DNA from: Rhodocyclaceae bacterium
GTDB lineage: Bacteria; Pseudomonadota; Gammaproteobacteria; Burkholderiales; Ga0077523
DNA: 64,000 nucleotides
Assembly (NCBI GenBank): GCA_020248405.1
Contig: JADCHQ010000040.1
Coordinates: 1 to 64,000 of the forward strand
Direction: 5' to 3'
In this document: positions 7,388 through 15,051 of the stretch, in pieces
Position numbering within the stretch: the first letter of the stretch is position 1
Layout: each line of letters opens with the position of its first letter
Program-made: the position numbers and the translations under genes
Notes under the pieces: generated by a model
Databases searched by the model: none
Told to the model about the DNA's origin: nothing
Seen by the model: only the letters and a program-made list of their open reading frames with translations

Positions 7388-7954
7388 TCAGCGCGCGGTC
7401 CGGTCCGCGGCAAGTATTCCCTCGAACTGGTCAGCTGCCTCCAAGACCGCTTCACGGGCCGCAGGGTCGGATGGCACGGCAAGGCTGTAGGGAATGCGCT
7501 CGTTACGGCCGCGCCCCTCGTCCCAGATGGTGGACCACGGGCCCCTTTCGTCGTGAGTGACATTGACCATGGGTTTCGACAAGTCGTCCCGAAAGCGCTC
7601 GGCCAGCCCCCGCATGATGGCCAGCTCGCGCTTCGTGAAATGCCGGTCCTCAAAATCGCGCTTCGGCACCACCGTTTCGCGCACGTAGTCCACCACCCGC
7701 TCTGGCTTTATCTCGATGGCCTCTCCAAGATCAGCGGGCAGGTCGTCCCACTCCGCATAGAAATCGACAGGCACGGGGCCCATGGGCCAGGCGTGATACC
7801 CAAGCCCCGTGACGCTGTGGCCAGTTTGCCGGTAGTGCTGGAAATCGAGGAGGTAAAGCAGCTTGATCAGCTTGATCTTGCCGCAGTGGCGGGTGCGGCT
7901 CGCGAAGAAAAGGACCGTGTTGATCAATTTCTCACGGCGATGGGAGATGAGCAT
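7388..7954 (-). CDS. Panacea-domain (SocA-like, DUF4065) antitoxin
   Basis: The protein of about 188 residues has the diagnostic Panacea pattern near its N-terminus: a LINTVLFFASRT helix, then CGKIKLIKLLYLLDFQHYRQ, TGHSVTGL, YHAWPMGPVP and a second helical half. Panacea proteins are antitoxins that pair with many different toxins and have been found on phages and mobile elements. The start is taken at ATG 7954 (AGGA about 10 nt upstream). The frame extends to 8026, but the extra 24 residues do not resemble the family. The candidate toxin follows after 14 nt. Confidence 0.8.
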   Translation of the reverse strand: MLISHRREKLINTVLFFASRTRHCGKIKLIKLLYLLDFQHYRQTGHSVTGLGYHAWPMGPVPVDFYAEWDDLPADLGEAIEIKPERVVDYVRETVVPKRDFEDRHFTKRELAIMRGLAERFRDDLSKPMVNVTHDERGPWSTIWDEGRGRNERIPYSLAVPSDPAAREAVLEAADQFEGILAADRTAR

Positions 7955-8036
7955 GGGCGAAGTGTCCTGTAGCGGAACAAAGGCCCGCAACCTCGGGGCC
8001 TTCGAGCAACGGGCCTGCGTTTGCATGTGACGAACT

Positions 8037-8507
8037 CTACGACGGTGGAGGCTTGCGCGCGAGCCACCGGTCCAGCCCGTTGGCGAAGGCCTGCCGGTCG
8101 GCCTGGCTGAAGGCCGGCGGGCCGCCGGTGTTCAGGCCGCTGGCACGTAACTGGTCCATGGCGTTGCGCATGTCCAGCAGGCCGCGCACGTTGTTGGCGT
8201 TGAATTCCTCGCCCCGCGGGCTGAGCGCCGCGGCGCCCTTTTCCACCACGGCGGCGGCCAGGGGAATGTCGGCGGTAATCACCAGGTCGCCAGCGTGGGC
8301 CTGCCCGGCGATGTGCGCGTCGGCCACGTCGAAGCCGCGCGGCACCTGCACCATGCGAATCCACGGCGAGCGCGGCACGGTGAGCCACTGGTTGGCCACC
8401 AGCAGCAGGGGCGTGCGGGTGCGCTCGGCGGCGCGGTAGAGGATGTCCTTCACCGCCGCCGGGCAGGCGTCGGCGTCCACCCAGATGCGCGGGCCGGCTT
8501 CGGTCAT
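8037..8507 (-). CDS. yaiI: YaiI/YqxD family protein (UPF0178), PIN-like
   Basis: The 156-residue protein matches the UPF0178 (DUF188) family. It has an [17 protein letters not shown] opening with the acidic DADACP motif near residues 11-16, [10 protein letters not shown] in the middle, and the [20 protein letters not shown] helix. The fold is related to PIN nucleases, but no substrate is established. Length is normal for the family (about 150). It is the last gene of a minus-strand run with the VOC lipoprotein, S4 protein and acetoacetyl-CoA synthetase, 81 bp after the VOC gene. Confidence 0.88.
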   Translation of the reverse strand: MTEAGPRIWVDADACPAAVKDILYRAAERTRTPLLLVANQWLTVPRSPWIRMVQVPRGFDVADAHIAGQAHAGDLVITADIPLAAAVVEKGAAALSPRGEEFNANNVRGLLDMRNAMDQLRASGLNTGGPPAFSQADRQAFANGLDRWLARKPPPS

Positions 8508-8588
8508 GGCGCGTGGCCGCCATAGCGGATGCCGGGCGGCTGCGCGCGGCCAGCGGGCTTGGTCACCGCGGGCAGGGCGCGGGCGGCT

Positions 8589-9062
8589 TCAACGGGCGGC
8601 CGCATGCAGGGCGATGCGGTTGCCTTCGGAGTCTTCGATCTCGGCCACAAAGCCGTTCTCGCCGATGGACTTTTTCTCGTACAGCACCTTGGCGCCAAGC
8701 TTCGTGGCGCGCGCCAGAACGGTGTCGATGTCGGGCACCGAGAAGTAGAGCACTGGGCCGGCCTTGCCAGGGACGTACACGTCGCCCTTGGCCAGCGCAC
8801 CGCCGGCGCCCGGCGCATCGGGGTCGAAGGGGAACAGCGCCATGTCGTAGCCGTCGATGACGGTACGCTCGAGTTGAACTTCGAACACCGTGGCGTAGAA
8901 GCGCACGGCGCGGTCGAGGTCGGACACGGGGATTTCGAAGTATCCCACCGGGTTTGGCTTGGGAGTGGTCACGGTCTTGGCGGGTGGTGTCGGTTCAGCC
9001 GGCTCGCGGGGCGCGCACGCGGCGAGGCACAGGCACAGGATTGCGGTGATGAGGCAGCGCAT
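8589..9062 (-). CDS. VOC/glyoxalase-fold lipoprotein
   Basis: The 157-residue protein has a lipoprotein signal (MRCLITAILCLCLAACAPRE, lipobox LAAC near residue 16) and a short P/T-rich linker. It ends in a single VOC half-barrel pair: YFEIPVSDLDRAVRFYATVF, then VLYFSVPDIDTVLARATKLG and FVAEIEDSEGNRIALH. Conserved metal-type positions (E in the first strand, E in EDSEGN) are present. VOC proteins are normally cytoplasmic enzymes such as glyoxalase I, dioxygenases and antibiotic-binding proteins. A lipid anchor facing the periplasm is unusual. The S4 gene ends 10 nt upstream. Substrate unknown. Confidence 0.8.
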   Translation of the reverse strand: MRCLITAILCLCLAACAPREPAEPTPPAKTVTTPKPNPVGYFEIPVSDLDRAVRFYATVFEVQLERTVIDGYDMALFPFDPDAPGAGGALAKGDVYVPGKAGPVLYFSVPDIDTVLARATKLGAKVLYEKKSIGENGFVAEIEDSEGNRIALHAAAR

Positions 9063-9072
9063 CTGCGTATTC

Positions 9073-9297
9073 TCATTCCTCGGCCTGGGCCACCAGTTCG
9101 ATGCGCTCGCCCTGGAAGTCCACTTGCTGCCCGGGGCGCAGCTTGGCGCGCTTGCGCGACTCGGGTTGGCCGTCTACGGTGACCAGGCCGGCCTCCACGG
9201 CAGCATGCGCCGCGCCGCCGGAGGGCGCGAGGCCGGTGGCCTTGAGGAGCTGGTCGAGCTGGATGTACTCGCCGCGGATGGCGAAGCGGGTGGGCAT
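9073..9297 (-). CDS. Small S4-domain RNA-binding protein (YbcJ-like)
   Basis: The 74-residue protein is nearly all S4 domain: IQLDQLLKATGLAPSGGAAH, then VEAGLVTVDGQPESRKRAKLR and the PGQQVDF ending typical of the fold. Stand-alone S4 proteins of this size (YbcJ group) bind structured RNA; their target is not well defined. It begins 4 nt downstream of the acetoacetyl-CoA synthetase stop, so it is co-translated with an apparently unrelated enzyme. Confidence 0.85.
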   Translation of the reverse strand: MPTRFAIRGEYIQLDQLLKATGLAPSGGAAHAAVEAGLVTVDGQPESRKRAKLRPGQQVDFQGERIELVAQAEE

Positions 9298-9301
9298 GGC
9301 G

Positions 9302-11317
9302 TCAGACCCCGACCTCGTGGGACCGGCGCCTCGCGAACGCCACGAACCAGTCCAGCGCCAGCGGGTTTGCCATGGAATCCCGGTTGGCCGACTTCTCCAC
9401 GGGCTGGCCGAGCAGGATCTTCTTCACGGGCACTTCCATCTTCTTGCCCGAGATGGTGCGCGGCACCTCGGCGATGGCGTATACGTCGTCGGGTACGTGG
9501 CGCGCCGAGAGTTGCGTGCGGATGGCGGACAGCAGCTGTTTCTTCAGCTCGGCGGGCACATCCGATGCGCCATCGCGCAGCACCACGAACAGCGCCATGA
9601 AGGACGGGCGGCCCAGGTACTCCAGGTCCACCACCAGCGAGTCGGCCACGTCGTCGAAGCCCTCCACCACGCGATAGAGCTCGCTGGTGCCCATGCGGAT
9701 GCCGTGGCGGTTGATGGTGGAATCGGAGCGGCCGTAGATCACGCCCGTGACCGACTCGGGGCGCTCGATCAGCTCCAGCCAGTCGCCGTGTTTCCACACG
9801 TTGGGCCAGGTGTCGAAGTAGCTCTCGAAGTAGCGCCGGCCGTCGGTGTCGCCCCAGAAGTACAGCGGCATGGAGGGCGCGGGCGCGGTGCACACCAGCT
9901 CGCCCACGGAGCCGATCACTGGCTCACCCTGGTCGTTGAAAGCGTGGGTGGCGACACCCAGGCCGCGGCACTGCATCTCGCCGGCGTACACCGGCAGCAC
10001 GGGTGCGCAGGACAGGAAGGCGGTGCCGGGGTCGGTGCCGCCGGCGATGCTGGCCAGCAGCACGTCGGGGTGCACGTGCTCGTACACCCAGCGGTAGCCC
10101 TCGGCGGTGAGGGGCGAGCCGGTGCTGCCCACGGTGCGCAGGGCCGACAGGTCGAAGTGCGCGCGCGGCGAATAGCCGGCCTTCAGGTTGGCGGCGATGA
10201 AGGCGGGGCTGGTGCCGAAGAAGGTCACCCGCTCCTGCTCGGCCATGCGCCACAGGGGCGAGAGGTCGGGGAAACCCGGGTTGCCGTCGTACTGCACCAC
10301 GGTGCAGCCGGCCAGCAGGGTGGACACCAGCAGGTTCCACATGATCCAGCTGGTGGAAGAGAACCAGAAGAATCGGTCGTCCTCGCCCACGTCGTAGTGC
10401 AGGCCGCGGCCCTTGGCGTTTTCCAGCACCACGCCGCCGTGGCCGTGCACGATGGGCTTGGGCATGCCGGTGGTGCCCGAGGAGTAGACGATCCACAGCG
10501 GATGGTCGAAGGGCACCGGCGTGAAGCGCGGTGCGGCCGGGGCGGCGAGCGCTTCGGCGTAGGAGACCACCCGCACGCCCGGCTTGCCCGGAAGCTCGAG
10601 GCTCGCGCCTGCGTCCAGGTAGGGCACGAAGATCACCGCCTCCAGCGAAGGCAGTTGCTCCACCAGCTCGCGCACCACGGCGCGGCGGTCGAAGCTCTTG
10701 CCGCCGTAGCGGTAGCCGTCCACGGCGAACAGCACCTTTGGCTCGATCTGGCGGAAGCGGTCGAGCACGCTGGTGGGGCCCATGTCCGGCGAGCAGCTCG
10801 ACCAGATGGCCCCCAGGCTGGCGCCGGCCAGCAGCGCGGTCACCGTCTCGGGAATGTTGGGCATGTAGGAAACCACCCGGTCGCCCGGCTGCACGCCCAG
10901 GCGCGCCAGCGTGGCGGTGAGCGCGCCCACGCGGGCCGCCAGTTGCGCCTGGCTCCATTCCACGCGCGGGCGCGTTTCCGAATGGCACACGATGGCGGGC
11001 CGGGTGTCGGCATCGGCGCGCTGCGCCAGCAGCAGGGCGTGCTCGGCGTAGTTGAGGGTGGCGCCCTCGAACCACTTCGCACCCGGCATGACGCGCCGGT
11101 CGAGCACGCGGGTGTAGGGGGTGTGCAGGCGGATCTGGTAGTGCTGGAGCACCGATTCCCAGAATGTCTCCAGTTCGTCCACGGACCAGCGCCACAGCGA
11201 CTCGTAGTCGGGAAATCGCAGGCCGTGATGCTGCTCGAGAAAGGCGCGGTAGCGCGTGATGCCGGCGCGGGCGATGCGCTCGGCGGACGGGCGCCAGAGA
11301 GGAGGTGAGGAGGACAT
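9302..11317 (-). CDS. aacS: Acetoacetyl-CoA synthetase
   Basis: This enzyme activates acetoacetate to acetoacetyl-CoA with ATP in the cytoplasm, feeding ketone bodies or polyhydroxybutyrate breakdown products into central metabolism. The 671-residue length is typical. Features are an N-terminal LWRPSAERIARAGITRY segment shared with acetoacetate and acetate ligases, and the AMP-binding loop YSSGTTGMPKP at 278-288. WIMWN and HPDVLL blocks follow, then the C-terminal GKKMEVPVKK with the adenylation lysine near 625-626. It differs from acetyl-CoA synthetase in its N-terminus and the MPNIPETV region. It heads the aacS-S4-VOC-yaiI run. The start is ATG 11317. Confidence 0.9.
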   Translation of the reverse strand: MSSSPPLWRPSAERIARAGITRYRAFLEQHHGLRFPDYESLWRWSVDELETFWESVLQHYQIRLHTPYTRVLDRRVMPGAKWFEGATLNYAEHALLLAQRADADTRPAIVCHSETRPRVEWSQAQLAARVGALTATLARLGVQPGDRVVSYMPNIPETVTALLAGASLGAIWSSCSPDMGPTSVLDRFRQIEPKVLFAVDGYRYGGKSFDRRAVVRELVEQLPSLEAVIFVPYLDAGASLELPGKPGVRVVSYAEALAAPAAPRFTPVPFDHPLWIVYSSGTTGMPKPIVHGHGGVVLENAKGRGLHYDVGEDDRFFWFSSTSWIMWNLLVSTLLAGCTVVQYDGNPGFPDLSPLWRMAEQERVTFFGTSPAFIAANLKAGYSPRAHFDLSALRTVGSTGSPLTAEGYRWVYEHVHPDVLLASIAGGTDPGTAFLSCAPVLPVYAGEMQCRGLGVATHAFNDQGEPVIGSVGELVCTAPAPSMPLYFWGDTDGRRYFESYFDTWPNVWKHGDWLELIERPESVTGVIYGRSDSTINRHGIRMGTSELYRVVEGFDDVADSLVVDLEYLGRPSFMALFVVLRDGASDVPAELKKQLLSAIRTQLSARHVPDDVYAIAEVPRTISGKKMEVPVKKILLGQPVEKSANRDSMANPLALDWFVAFARRRSHEVGV

Positions 11318-11441
11318 GGGATGGGCGCGGTTGCGTGGGAGGCGCGAAGGGTAGCAGGACGCCCGGTAGCCTGAGCCGCATGGGTGCTGGCGGAGGCCGG
11401 CGTGCGCGGGCGCTTGGGGCGCGCCTGCCCAACCCTGCCCG

Positions 11442-11897
11442 CTAGCCGTTCAGGGGAAACACCAGCTCAGGCGGCGGAAGAATGCGAAAGGGCAGCGGCT
11501 CGCGGCGCCGCCGGCGCAGGCGCAACAGGGCCCGGTCGCGGGTGACCAGCACGTGGGCGCGCGCATCCCGGGCAAGCTCCAGGAACTTCTGATCGTCGGG
11601 GTCGGCGCAGGCGGGCAGTTCAAGCGCGGACGCTTGGTCGGCGGGCGTTGGCTCGCTGGAGTGGGACAGGGCCCGCTCCAGGGCAACGGCCTGCTCGGCG
11701 GGCGACAGCGGGGCCTTGCGATTGCGCAAGGTGTAGGCCAGCACCCGGGCAAGTTCGTCACGGCAGGCGGCGTTCATCAGCACCACCGCGTCGCCACGCT
11801 GCACCGCCGCGCGCAAACGCACCACGGCGGGGTCGAAGAACACCAGCCAGTCGAGCCACACGTTGGTGTCGAGCACGAGGCGAAGCGGATCGGGCAT
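11442..11897 (-). CDS. PIN-domain putative toxin (COG1569 type)
   Basis: The 151-residue protein has the PIN RNase layout. LVLDTNVWLDWL carries the first catalytic Asp (D10), ACRDELARVLAY the acidic helix, CADPDDQKFLELA the third acidic site, and VLVTRDRALL the last Asp. COG1569 PIN proteins are classed as toxin components and would act as Mg-dependent RNases. No antitoxin gene is next to it: aacS lies downstream and the FKBP gene is divergent. It may be an orphan, with a host role or a partner elsewhere. Confidence 0.82.
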   Translation of the reverse strand: MPDPLRLVLDTNVWLDWLVFFDPAVVRLRAAVQRGDAVVLMNAACRDELARVLAYTLRNRKAPLSPAEQAVALERALSHSSEPTPADQASALELPACADPDDQKFLELARDARAHVLVTRDRALLRLRRRRREPLPFRILPPPELVFPLNG

Positions 11898-11974
11898 GGG
11901 GGCAGTTTAGCCGGCCGGGCCTTGGCGCCGGGCGGGAGAGGGGCTCACAGGCCTGGACCGCGCACGGCAACCCG

Positions 11975-11980
11975 TACAAT
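11975..11980 (+). promoter_or_regulatory. Putative -10 box for the FKBP gene
   Basis: TACAAT lies 34 nt upstream of the FKBP start codon and is followed by CCGCGCC, a common betaproteobacterial arrangement. The -35 region is weak (CTGGAC at about 11953). Confidence 0.4.
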
Positions 11981-12013
11981 CCGCGCCCCATCATTTTCAG
12001 TTGGAGCACTTCC

Positions 12014-12355
12014 ATGGACAACGCTTCTTCGGGCGGTCTGGGCATCGAGGACGTGGTGGTCGGAGACGGCGCCATGGCCGAACACGGCCAATTCGTCACC
12101 GTGCACTACACGGGGTGGCTCACCACCGGGGCGAAGTTCGACTCCAGCAAGGATCAGGGCGACCCGTTCGAATTCAACCTGGGTGCGGGCCAGGTCATTC
12201 GCGGCTGGGACGAAGGGGTTCAGGGCATGAAGGTGGGCGGCACGCGCCGGCTCACCATTCCACCAGAGCTTGGCTACGGTGCTCGCGGCGCAGGTGGCGT
12301 GATTCCGCCCAACGCCACGCTGGTGTTTGAAGTGGAACTGCTCGCGGTGAACTGA
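12014..12355 (+). CDS. FKBP-type peptidyl-prolyl cis-trans isomerase
   Basis: The 113-residue cytoplasmic protein is a single FKBP domain that isomerises prolyl bonds. Recognisable pieces are VTVHYTGWLTTGAKFDSS, PFEFNLGAGQVIRGWDEGV and GGTRRLTIPPELGYGARG, ending with VIPPNATLVFEVELL. These include the FKBP active-site residues Y, F, D, V, I, W and Y in their usual order. There is no signal peptide, so it is unlike FkpA. ATG 12014 has GGAG 7 nt upstream. It is a single-gene unit between a divergent PIN gene and a convergent PepSY gene, closed by a strong inverted repeat. Confidence 0.92.
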   Translation: MDNASSGGLGIEDVVVGDGAMAEHGQFVTVHYTGWLTTGAKFDSSKDQGDPFEFNLGAGQVIRGWDEGVQGMKVGGTRRLTIPPELGYGARGAGGVIPPNATLVFEVELLAVN

Positions 12356-12356
12356 G

Positions 12357-12395
12357 CCCCGAATCAGCTCCCGCAGGGCAGGGTCTGATTCGGGG
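12357..12395. terminator. Bidirectional terminator-like hairpin between FKBP and PepSY genes
   Basis: A perfect 11-bp inverted repeat (CCCCGAATCAG at 12357-12367 and its complement at 12385-12395) with a 17-nt loop starts just after the FKBP stop codon. It lies between two convergent genes. There is no long T-run, so the intrinsic strength is uncertain. Confidence 0.6.
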
Positions 12396-12412
12396 TTGAA
12401 CGCGCTACAGCG

Positions 12413-12922
12413 TCAGTCCATTCCCACCTGGAAGGCTTCCTTCTCCGACTCCACGATCTTGCCGGTGTTGGCGTCCACCTCCACCTCCACCTCGGTGCCG
12501 TCGGCGGCGCGGATGTCGAATTCGTACACCGCCGTGCCATCGGATTCAATGCCGAACTCGGACTCCACCACCTCACCGGGGAATTTGGCCAGGGCGATCT
12601 TCATGGCCTCTTCCATGGAGATCTTGGCCTTGAAGGCCGGATCGGTGGCGGCGGACACCTCCATTTCTTCCTCGATGATCTTGGCGGTGGCGGCGTCGCA
12701 CTCCACTTCCCATTCCTTGCCGTCCTTGCCCTTGATGTCGAACTCGTAGACGGCCTTGCCGTTTTCCACTTCGGCTTCCATGGAGAGCACGGTGCCGGGA
12801 TGCTTGGCCAGCGCTGCCTTCATGCAGGCTTCCATCTTGCCGGTATGGGTGTCGCCGGCAGCGAATGCGAGGGTGGAAGCGAAGACAACGGCTGCGGCAG
12901 CTGCCATGTGGGGTTTTTTCAT
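12413..12922 (-). CDS. Secreted tandem PepSY-domain protein
   Basis: The 169-residue protein starts MKKPHMAAAAAVVFASTLAF, a signal peptide cleaved near AFA-AG. The mature part holds two PepSY-like repeats of about 65 residues. Each has a MEEAMKIALAKFPG-type helix and a strand pair with VYEFDI, the first continuing EWEVECDAATAKII and the second EVEVEVDANTGKIV. PepSY domains are periplasmic and are thought to inhibit peptidases or bind ligands. The protein is strongly acidic. ATG 12922 is chosen because AGGAG lies 9 nt upstream; the open frame extends further but without a signal. It is a monocistronic gene convergent with FKBP. Confidence 0.82.
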   Translation of the reverse strand: MKKPHMAAAAAVVFASTLAFAAGDTHTGKMEACMKAALAKHPGTVLSMEAEVENGKAVYEFDIKGKDGKEWEVECDAATAKIIEEEMEVSAATDPAFKAKISMEEAMKIALAKFPGEVVESEFGIESDGTAVYEFDIRAADGTEVEVEVDANTGKIVESEKEAFQVGMD

Positions 12923-13420
12923 GCGTTTCGACTCCTGACTGGTTGCGAAGGGGCGCGGCAGCATTGTTCCGAAGGGCGCTTGCCTCGCGATGCTCGGACG
13001 ACGAGGCCTGAACCACTGCCTGCCTCGTGCCTCTCCCTGGTTCCCAGGCTGTGTTGCGCGAGATTCCGCGCGCGGCTAGCGCGGGGCGCGTCGCCGAATG
13101 CCTGCCGTCTTGCGGTGCGGCGGGAGCAACTCCCGACCGATACCGGGAATTATTCCCGGTATCGGTCGGGAAGTCTACCTGCCGGTGCTGCCAAGCCACG
13201 GGGGTGGCTAAGGCTGCCCCTGGTACTCGCCGAAGCACGCCGGGATTCGCACCTCCACCCCGTGGGCCTTTCATGCGGAAGTCCAATGGCCGAGGGCGCA
13301 CAACGCGCCAAGCGGGGTGGCGCGATGGAAAGGGAATCAGAGGTGATGCAGGGCGCAGGGGCAACAGCTCTGGCCACCGGGGCGAGGACTCGCCTGTTCG
13401 GCATCAACAACAATGGGGGG
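12923..13420. other. Intergenic region of about 500 bp with a large palindrome
   Basis: This gap lies between the PepSY gene and tRNA-Arg. It holds a 41-bp perfect palindrome (see 13131-13171) and a short GGCGAG/CTCGCC inverted repeat at 13381-13394 just beyond the tRNA 3' end. No conserved protein is visible in any frame. It must contain the PepSY promoter, which I cannot place. Confidence 0.5.
13131..13171. repeat. 41-bp perfect palindrome (20-bp arms, 1-nt centre)
   Basis: Arms 13131-13150 and 13152-13171 are exact reverse complements around a single T. They begin TCCCGACCGATACC and end GGTATCGGTCGGGA. Each arm also contains the internal CCGATACCGG pattern, giving extra symmetry. It is intergenic, about 210 bp upstream of the PepSY start and 250 bp from the tRNA. 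It could be a cruciform-forming site, an operator for a dimer of dimers, or a repeat element; there is no T-run to suggest a terminator. Confidence 0.85.
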
Positions 13421-13497
13421 TGGCGCGCCCGACACGATTCGAACGTGCGACCCCAGCCTTCGGAGGGCTGTACTCTATCCAACTGAGCTACGGGCGC
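13421..13497 (-). tRNA. tRNA-Arg, anticodon CCG
   Basis: A 77-nt tRNA reads GCGCCCGTAGCTCAGTTGG and onward on the minus strand. Acceptor arms GCGCCCG and CGGGCGC pair fully, with discriminator G and a genome-encoded CCA at 13421-13423. The anticodon stem CAGCC/GGCTG encloses the loop CTCCGAA, giving CCG, which reads the CGG arginine codon. The T-arm has the standard GTTCGAATC. It closely matches the E. coli tRNA-Arg(CCG). Confidence 0.97.
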
Positions 13498-13510
13498 GCG
13501 GCAGGCTGCA

Positions 13511-13516
13511 AGTATA
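13511..13516 (-). promoter_or_regulatory. Putative -10 box for tRNA-Arg
   Basis: TATACT on the minus strand sits 13 nt upstream of the tRNA 5' end. It is followed by a GC-rich stretch like the discriminator of stable RNA promoters. The -35 is not clear. Confidence 0.45.
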
Positions 13517-13579
13517 GCCCGGAGGGCGACACCGCCACACGGGCATCAGCGCGCCTTTCGCCAGGCGACGGTGCTCACC

Positions 13580-13585
13580 TATACT
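13580..13585 (+). promoter_or_regulatory. Putative -10 box for the cytochrome c gene
   Basis: TATACT lies 35 nt upstream of ATG 13621 and is followed by CCGCG. A poor -35 (TTTCGC) lies about 18 nt upstream. Confidence 0.4.
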
Positions 13586-13620
13586 CCGCGTTTTTCAAAG
13601 AGTTGGCATCCGAGGACCCC

Positions 13621-14124
13621 ATGGCCCAAGACCTGCAAGTGGAAACCCACGAATCCTTCATCAAGACGCCCGAGCAACTGGCGGTCGTGGTGTTTCTCGC
13701 CTTCGCGGTGCCGATTGCCATCATCGTGTTGCTGTCGCAATACGTGACCGGCGGCCTGCACACCGACGCAGCCAGGAATACCGAGGAGATGGTGGCGGCG
13801 CGCCTCAAGCCCGTTGGCGAGGTTGTGCTGGGCGAGGCGCCCCCGCCTGCTGCAACGCCCGCCGTGAAGGCGGCAGCCGGGCCTGTGGACGGCAAGGGCA
13901 TTTACGAGAAAAACTGCGCCGCATGCCACGCGGCGGGCGTCATGAACGCGCCGAAGGTCGGCGACAAGGGCTCCTGGAGCGCACGCATCAGCCAGGGCAA
14001 GGACACGCTCTACCAGCACGCCATCAAGGGCATCCGCGGCATGCCTGCCAAGGGCGGCAACGCCGCCCTCGCCGACGCGGAAGTGAAGGCGGCAGTGGAT
14101 CACATGGTGGGAGCGTCAAAGTAG
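13621..14124 (+). CDS. Membrane-anchored cytochrome c5 family protein
   Basis: The 167-residue protein has an N-terminal cytoplasmic stretch and one transmembrane helix at about residues 20-42 (AVVVFLAFAVPIAIIVLLSQ). An Ala/Pro linker follows, then a cytochrome c domain facing the periplasm. Haem c attaches at C99-A-A-C102-H103, and the likely second ligand is M141 in the IRGMPAKGG loop. The domain resembles cytochrome c5 of betaproteobacteria and would carry electrons to terminal oxidases. ATG 13621 opens the gene with GAGG upstream. It has its own promoter-like -10 and is followed after 87 bp by apaH. Confidence 0.88.
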   Translation: MAQDLQVETHESFIKTPEQLAVVVFLAFAVPIAIIVLLSQYVTGGLHTDAARNTEEMVAARLKPVGEVVLGEAPPPAATPAVKAAAGPVDGKGIYEKNCAACHAAGVMNAPKVGDKGSWSARISQGKDTLYQHAIKGIRGMPAKGGNAALADAEVKAAVDHMVGASK

Positions 14125-14211
14125 GTTTGCGCCCTGCTCTGCCAGCCGGCTCCGCAGCCCTGGTGAAGGGCGCCGCGCGCGTCGGACTGCTTTACTCGCC
14201 AGGGCGCGCCG

Positions 14212-15024
14212 TTGGCCACCTACGCCATCGGTGACCTGCAAGGCTGCCTGGCGCCGCTGCAGCGGTTGCTGAGGGTATTGCCCTTCGACTCCACCCACGA
14301 CCGGTTGTGGTTCACCGGCGACTTGGTGAATCGCGGACCGCAGTCGCTCGAAACATTGCGCTTCGTGCGCAGCCTGGGCGATGCGGCCATCACGGTGCTG
14401 GGCAATCACGATCTGCACCTGCTGGCCGTGTCGGAGGGTGCAGCCAGGCTCCATCGGGGCGACACCCTCGAAGAAATTCTCGAGGCTCCCGACGCCAGCG
14501 AGCTGCTGGACTGGCTGCGCGGCCTGCCGCTGATGCATGTGGAAGGCCGCTTTGCACTGGTGCATGCGGGCTTGTTGCCCCAGTGGACGGTGCCCCAGGC
14601 GCTGCTGCTGGCCGACGAGGTGCGCGAGATGTTGTGCGGGCCGCGCTTTCGCAAATGGATCCAGCGCATGTACGGCAACCATCCCGACCACTGGAGCGAC
14701 GAGCTGGAGGGTTGGGACCGGCTGCGGGTGATCGTCAACGCCATGACACGGCTGCGCATCTGCACCGCCGAGGGCACCATGGAGTTCTCTCACAAGGGCG
14801 AGCCAGCCCGGATACCGCCGGGCTACATGCCCTGGTTCGAGGCGCCCGGGCGCCGCTCCGCCAGCCACGAAATCGTGTTTGGGCATTGGTCAGCCCTGGG
14901 CTGGCGCGACCAGCCGGGATTGCTGGCCATCGACACCGGCTGCCTTTGGGGGCGCGAGCTTACGGCGGTGCGGCTGGAAGACCGGCAGGTGTGGCGCGTG
15001 CAGTGCCTGGAAGGCGGCGGGTAG
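14212..15024 (+). CDS. apaH: Bis(5'-nucleosyl)-tetraphosphatase, symmetrical
   Basis: ApaH hydrolyses diadenosine tetraphosphate to two ADP and also removes Np4-type RNA caps. The 270-residue protein is a PPP-type metallophosphatase. GDLQGC at 7-12 replaces the usual GDxHG, GDLVNRGPQS is at 36-45 and GNHD at 64-67. LVHAG and FGHWSALGW supply the later histidines. Length matches the family (about 270-280). The apparent start is TTG at 14212 (TTG-GCC-ACC-TAC); no nearby ATG fits the conserved ATYAIGDLQG opening. It is convergent with the acyltransferase gene. Confidence 0.93.
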   Translation: MATYAIGDLQGCLAPLQRLLRVLPFDSTHDRLWFTGDLVNRGPQSLETLRFVRSLGDAAITVLGNHDLHLLAVSEGAARLHRGDTLEEILEAPDASELLDWLRGLPLMHVEGRFALVHAGLLPQWTVPQALLLADEVREMLCGPRFRKWIQRMYGNHPDHWSDELEGWDRLRVIVNAMTRLRICTAEGTMEFSHKGEPARIPPGYMPWFEAPGRRSASHEIVFGHWSALGWRDQPGLLAIDTGCLWGRELTAVRLEDRQVWRVQCLEGGG

Positions 15025-15051
15025 GCGCACCGCCAGCGGTGGACCGGCCCC

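Noticed and set aside
9101-11308. A 735-codon plus-strand frame opposite acetoacetyl-CoA synthetase
   Set aside because: It mirrors the third-position bias of the real gene and shows no domain.
13131-13171. Reading the palindrome as an intrinsic terminator
   Set aside because: No T-run follows on either strand, it is over 200 bp from the PepSY start, and no gene ends next to it.
13421-13497. tRNA-Arg as the attachment site of an integrated element
   Set aside because: No integrase gene and no direct repeat of the tRNA 3' end were found nearby.
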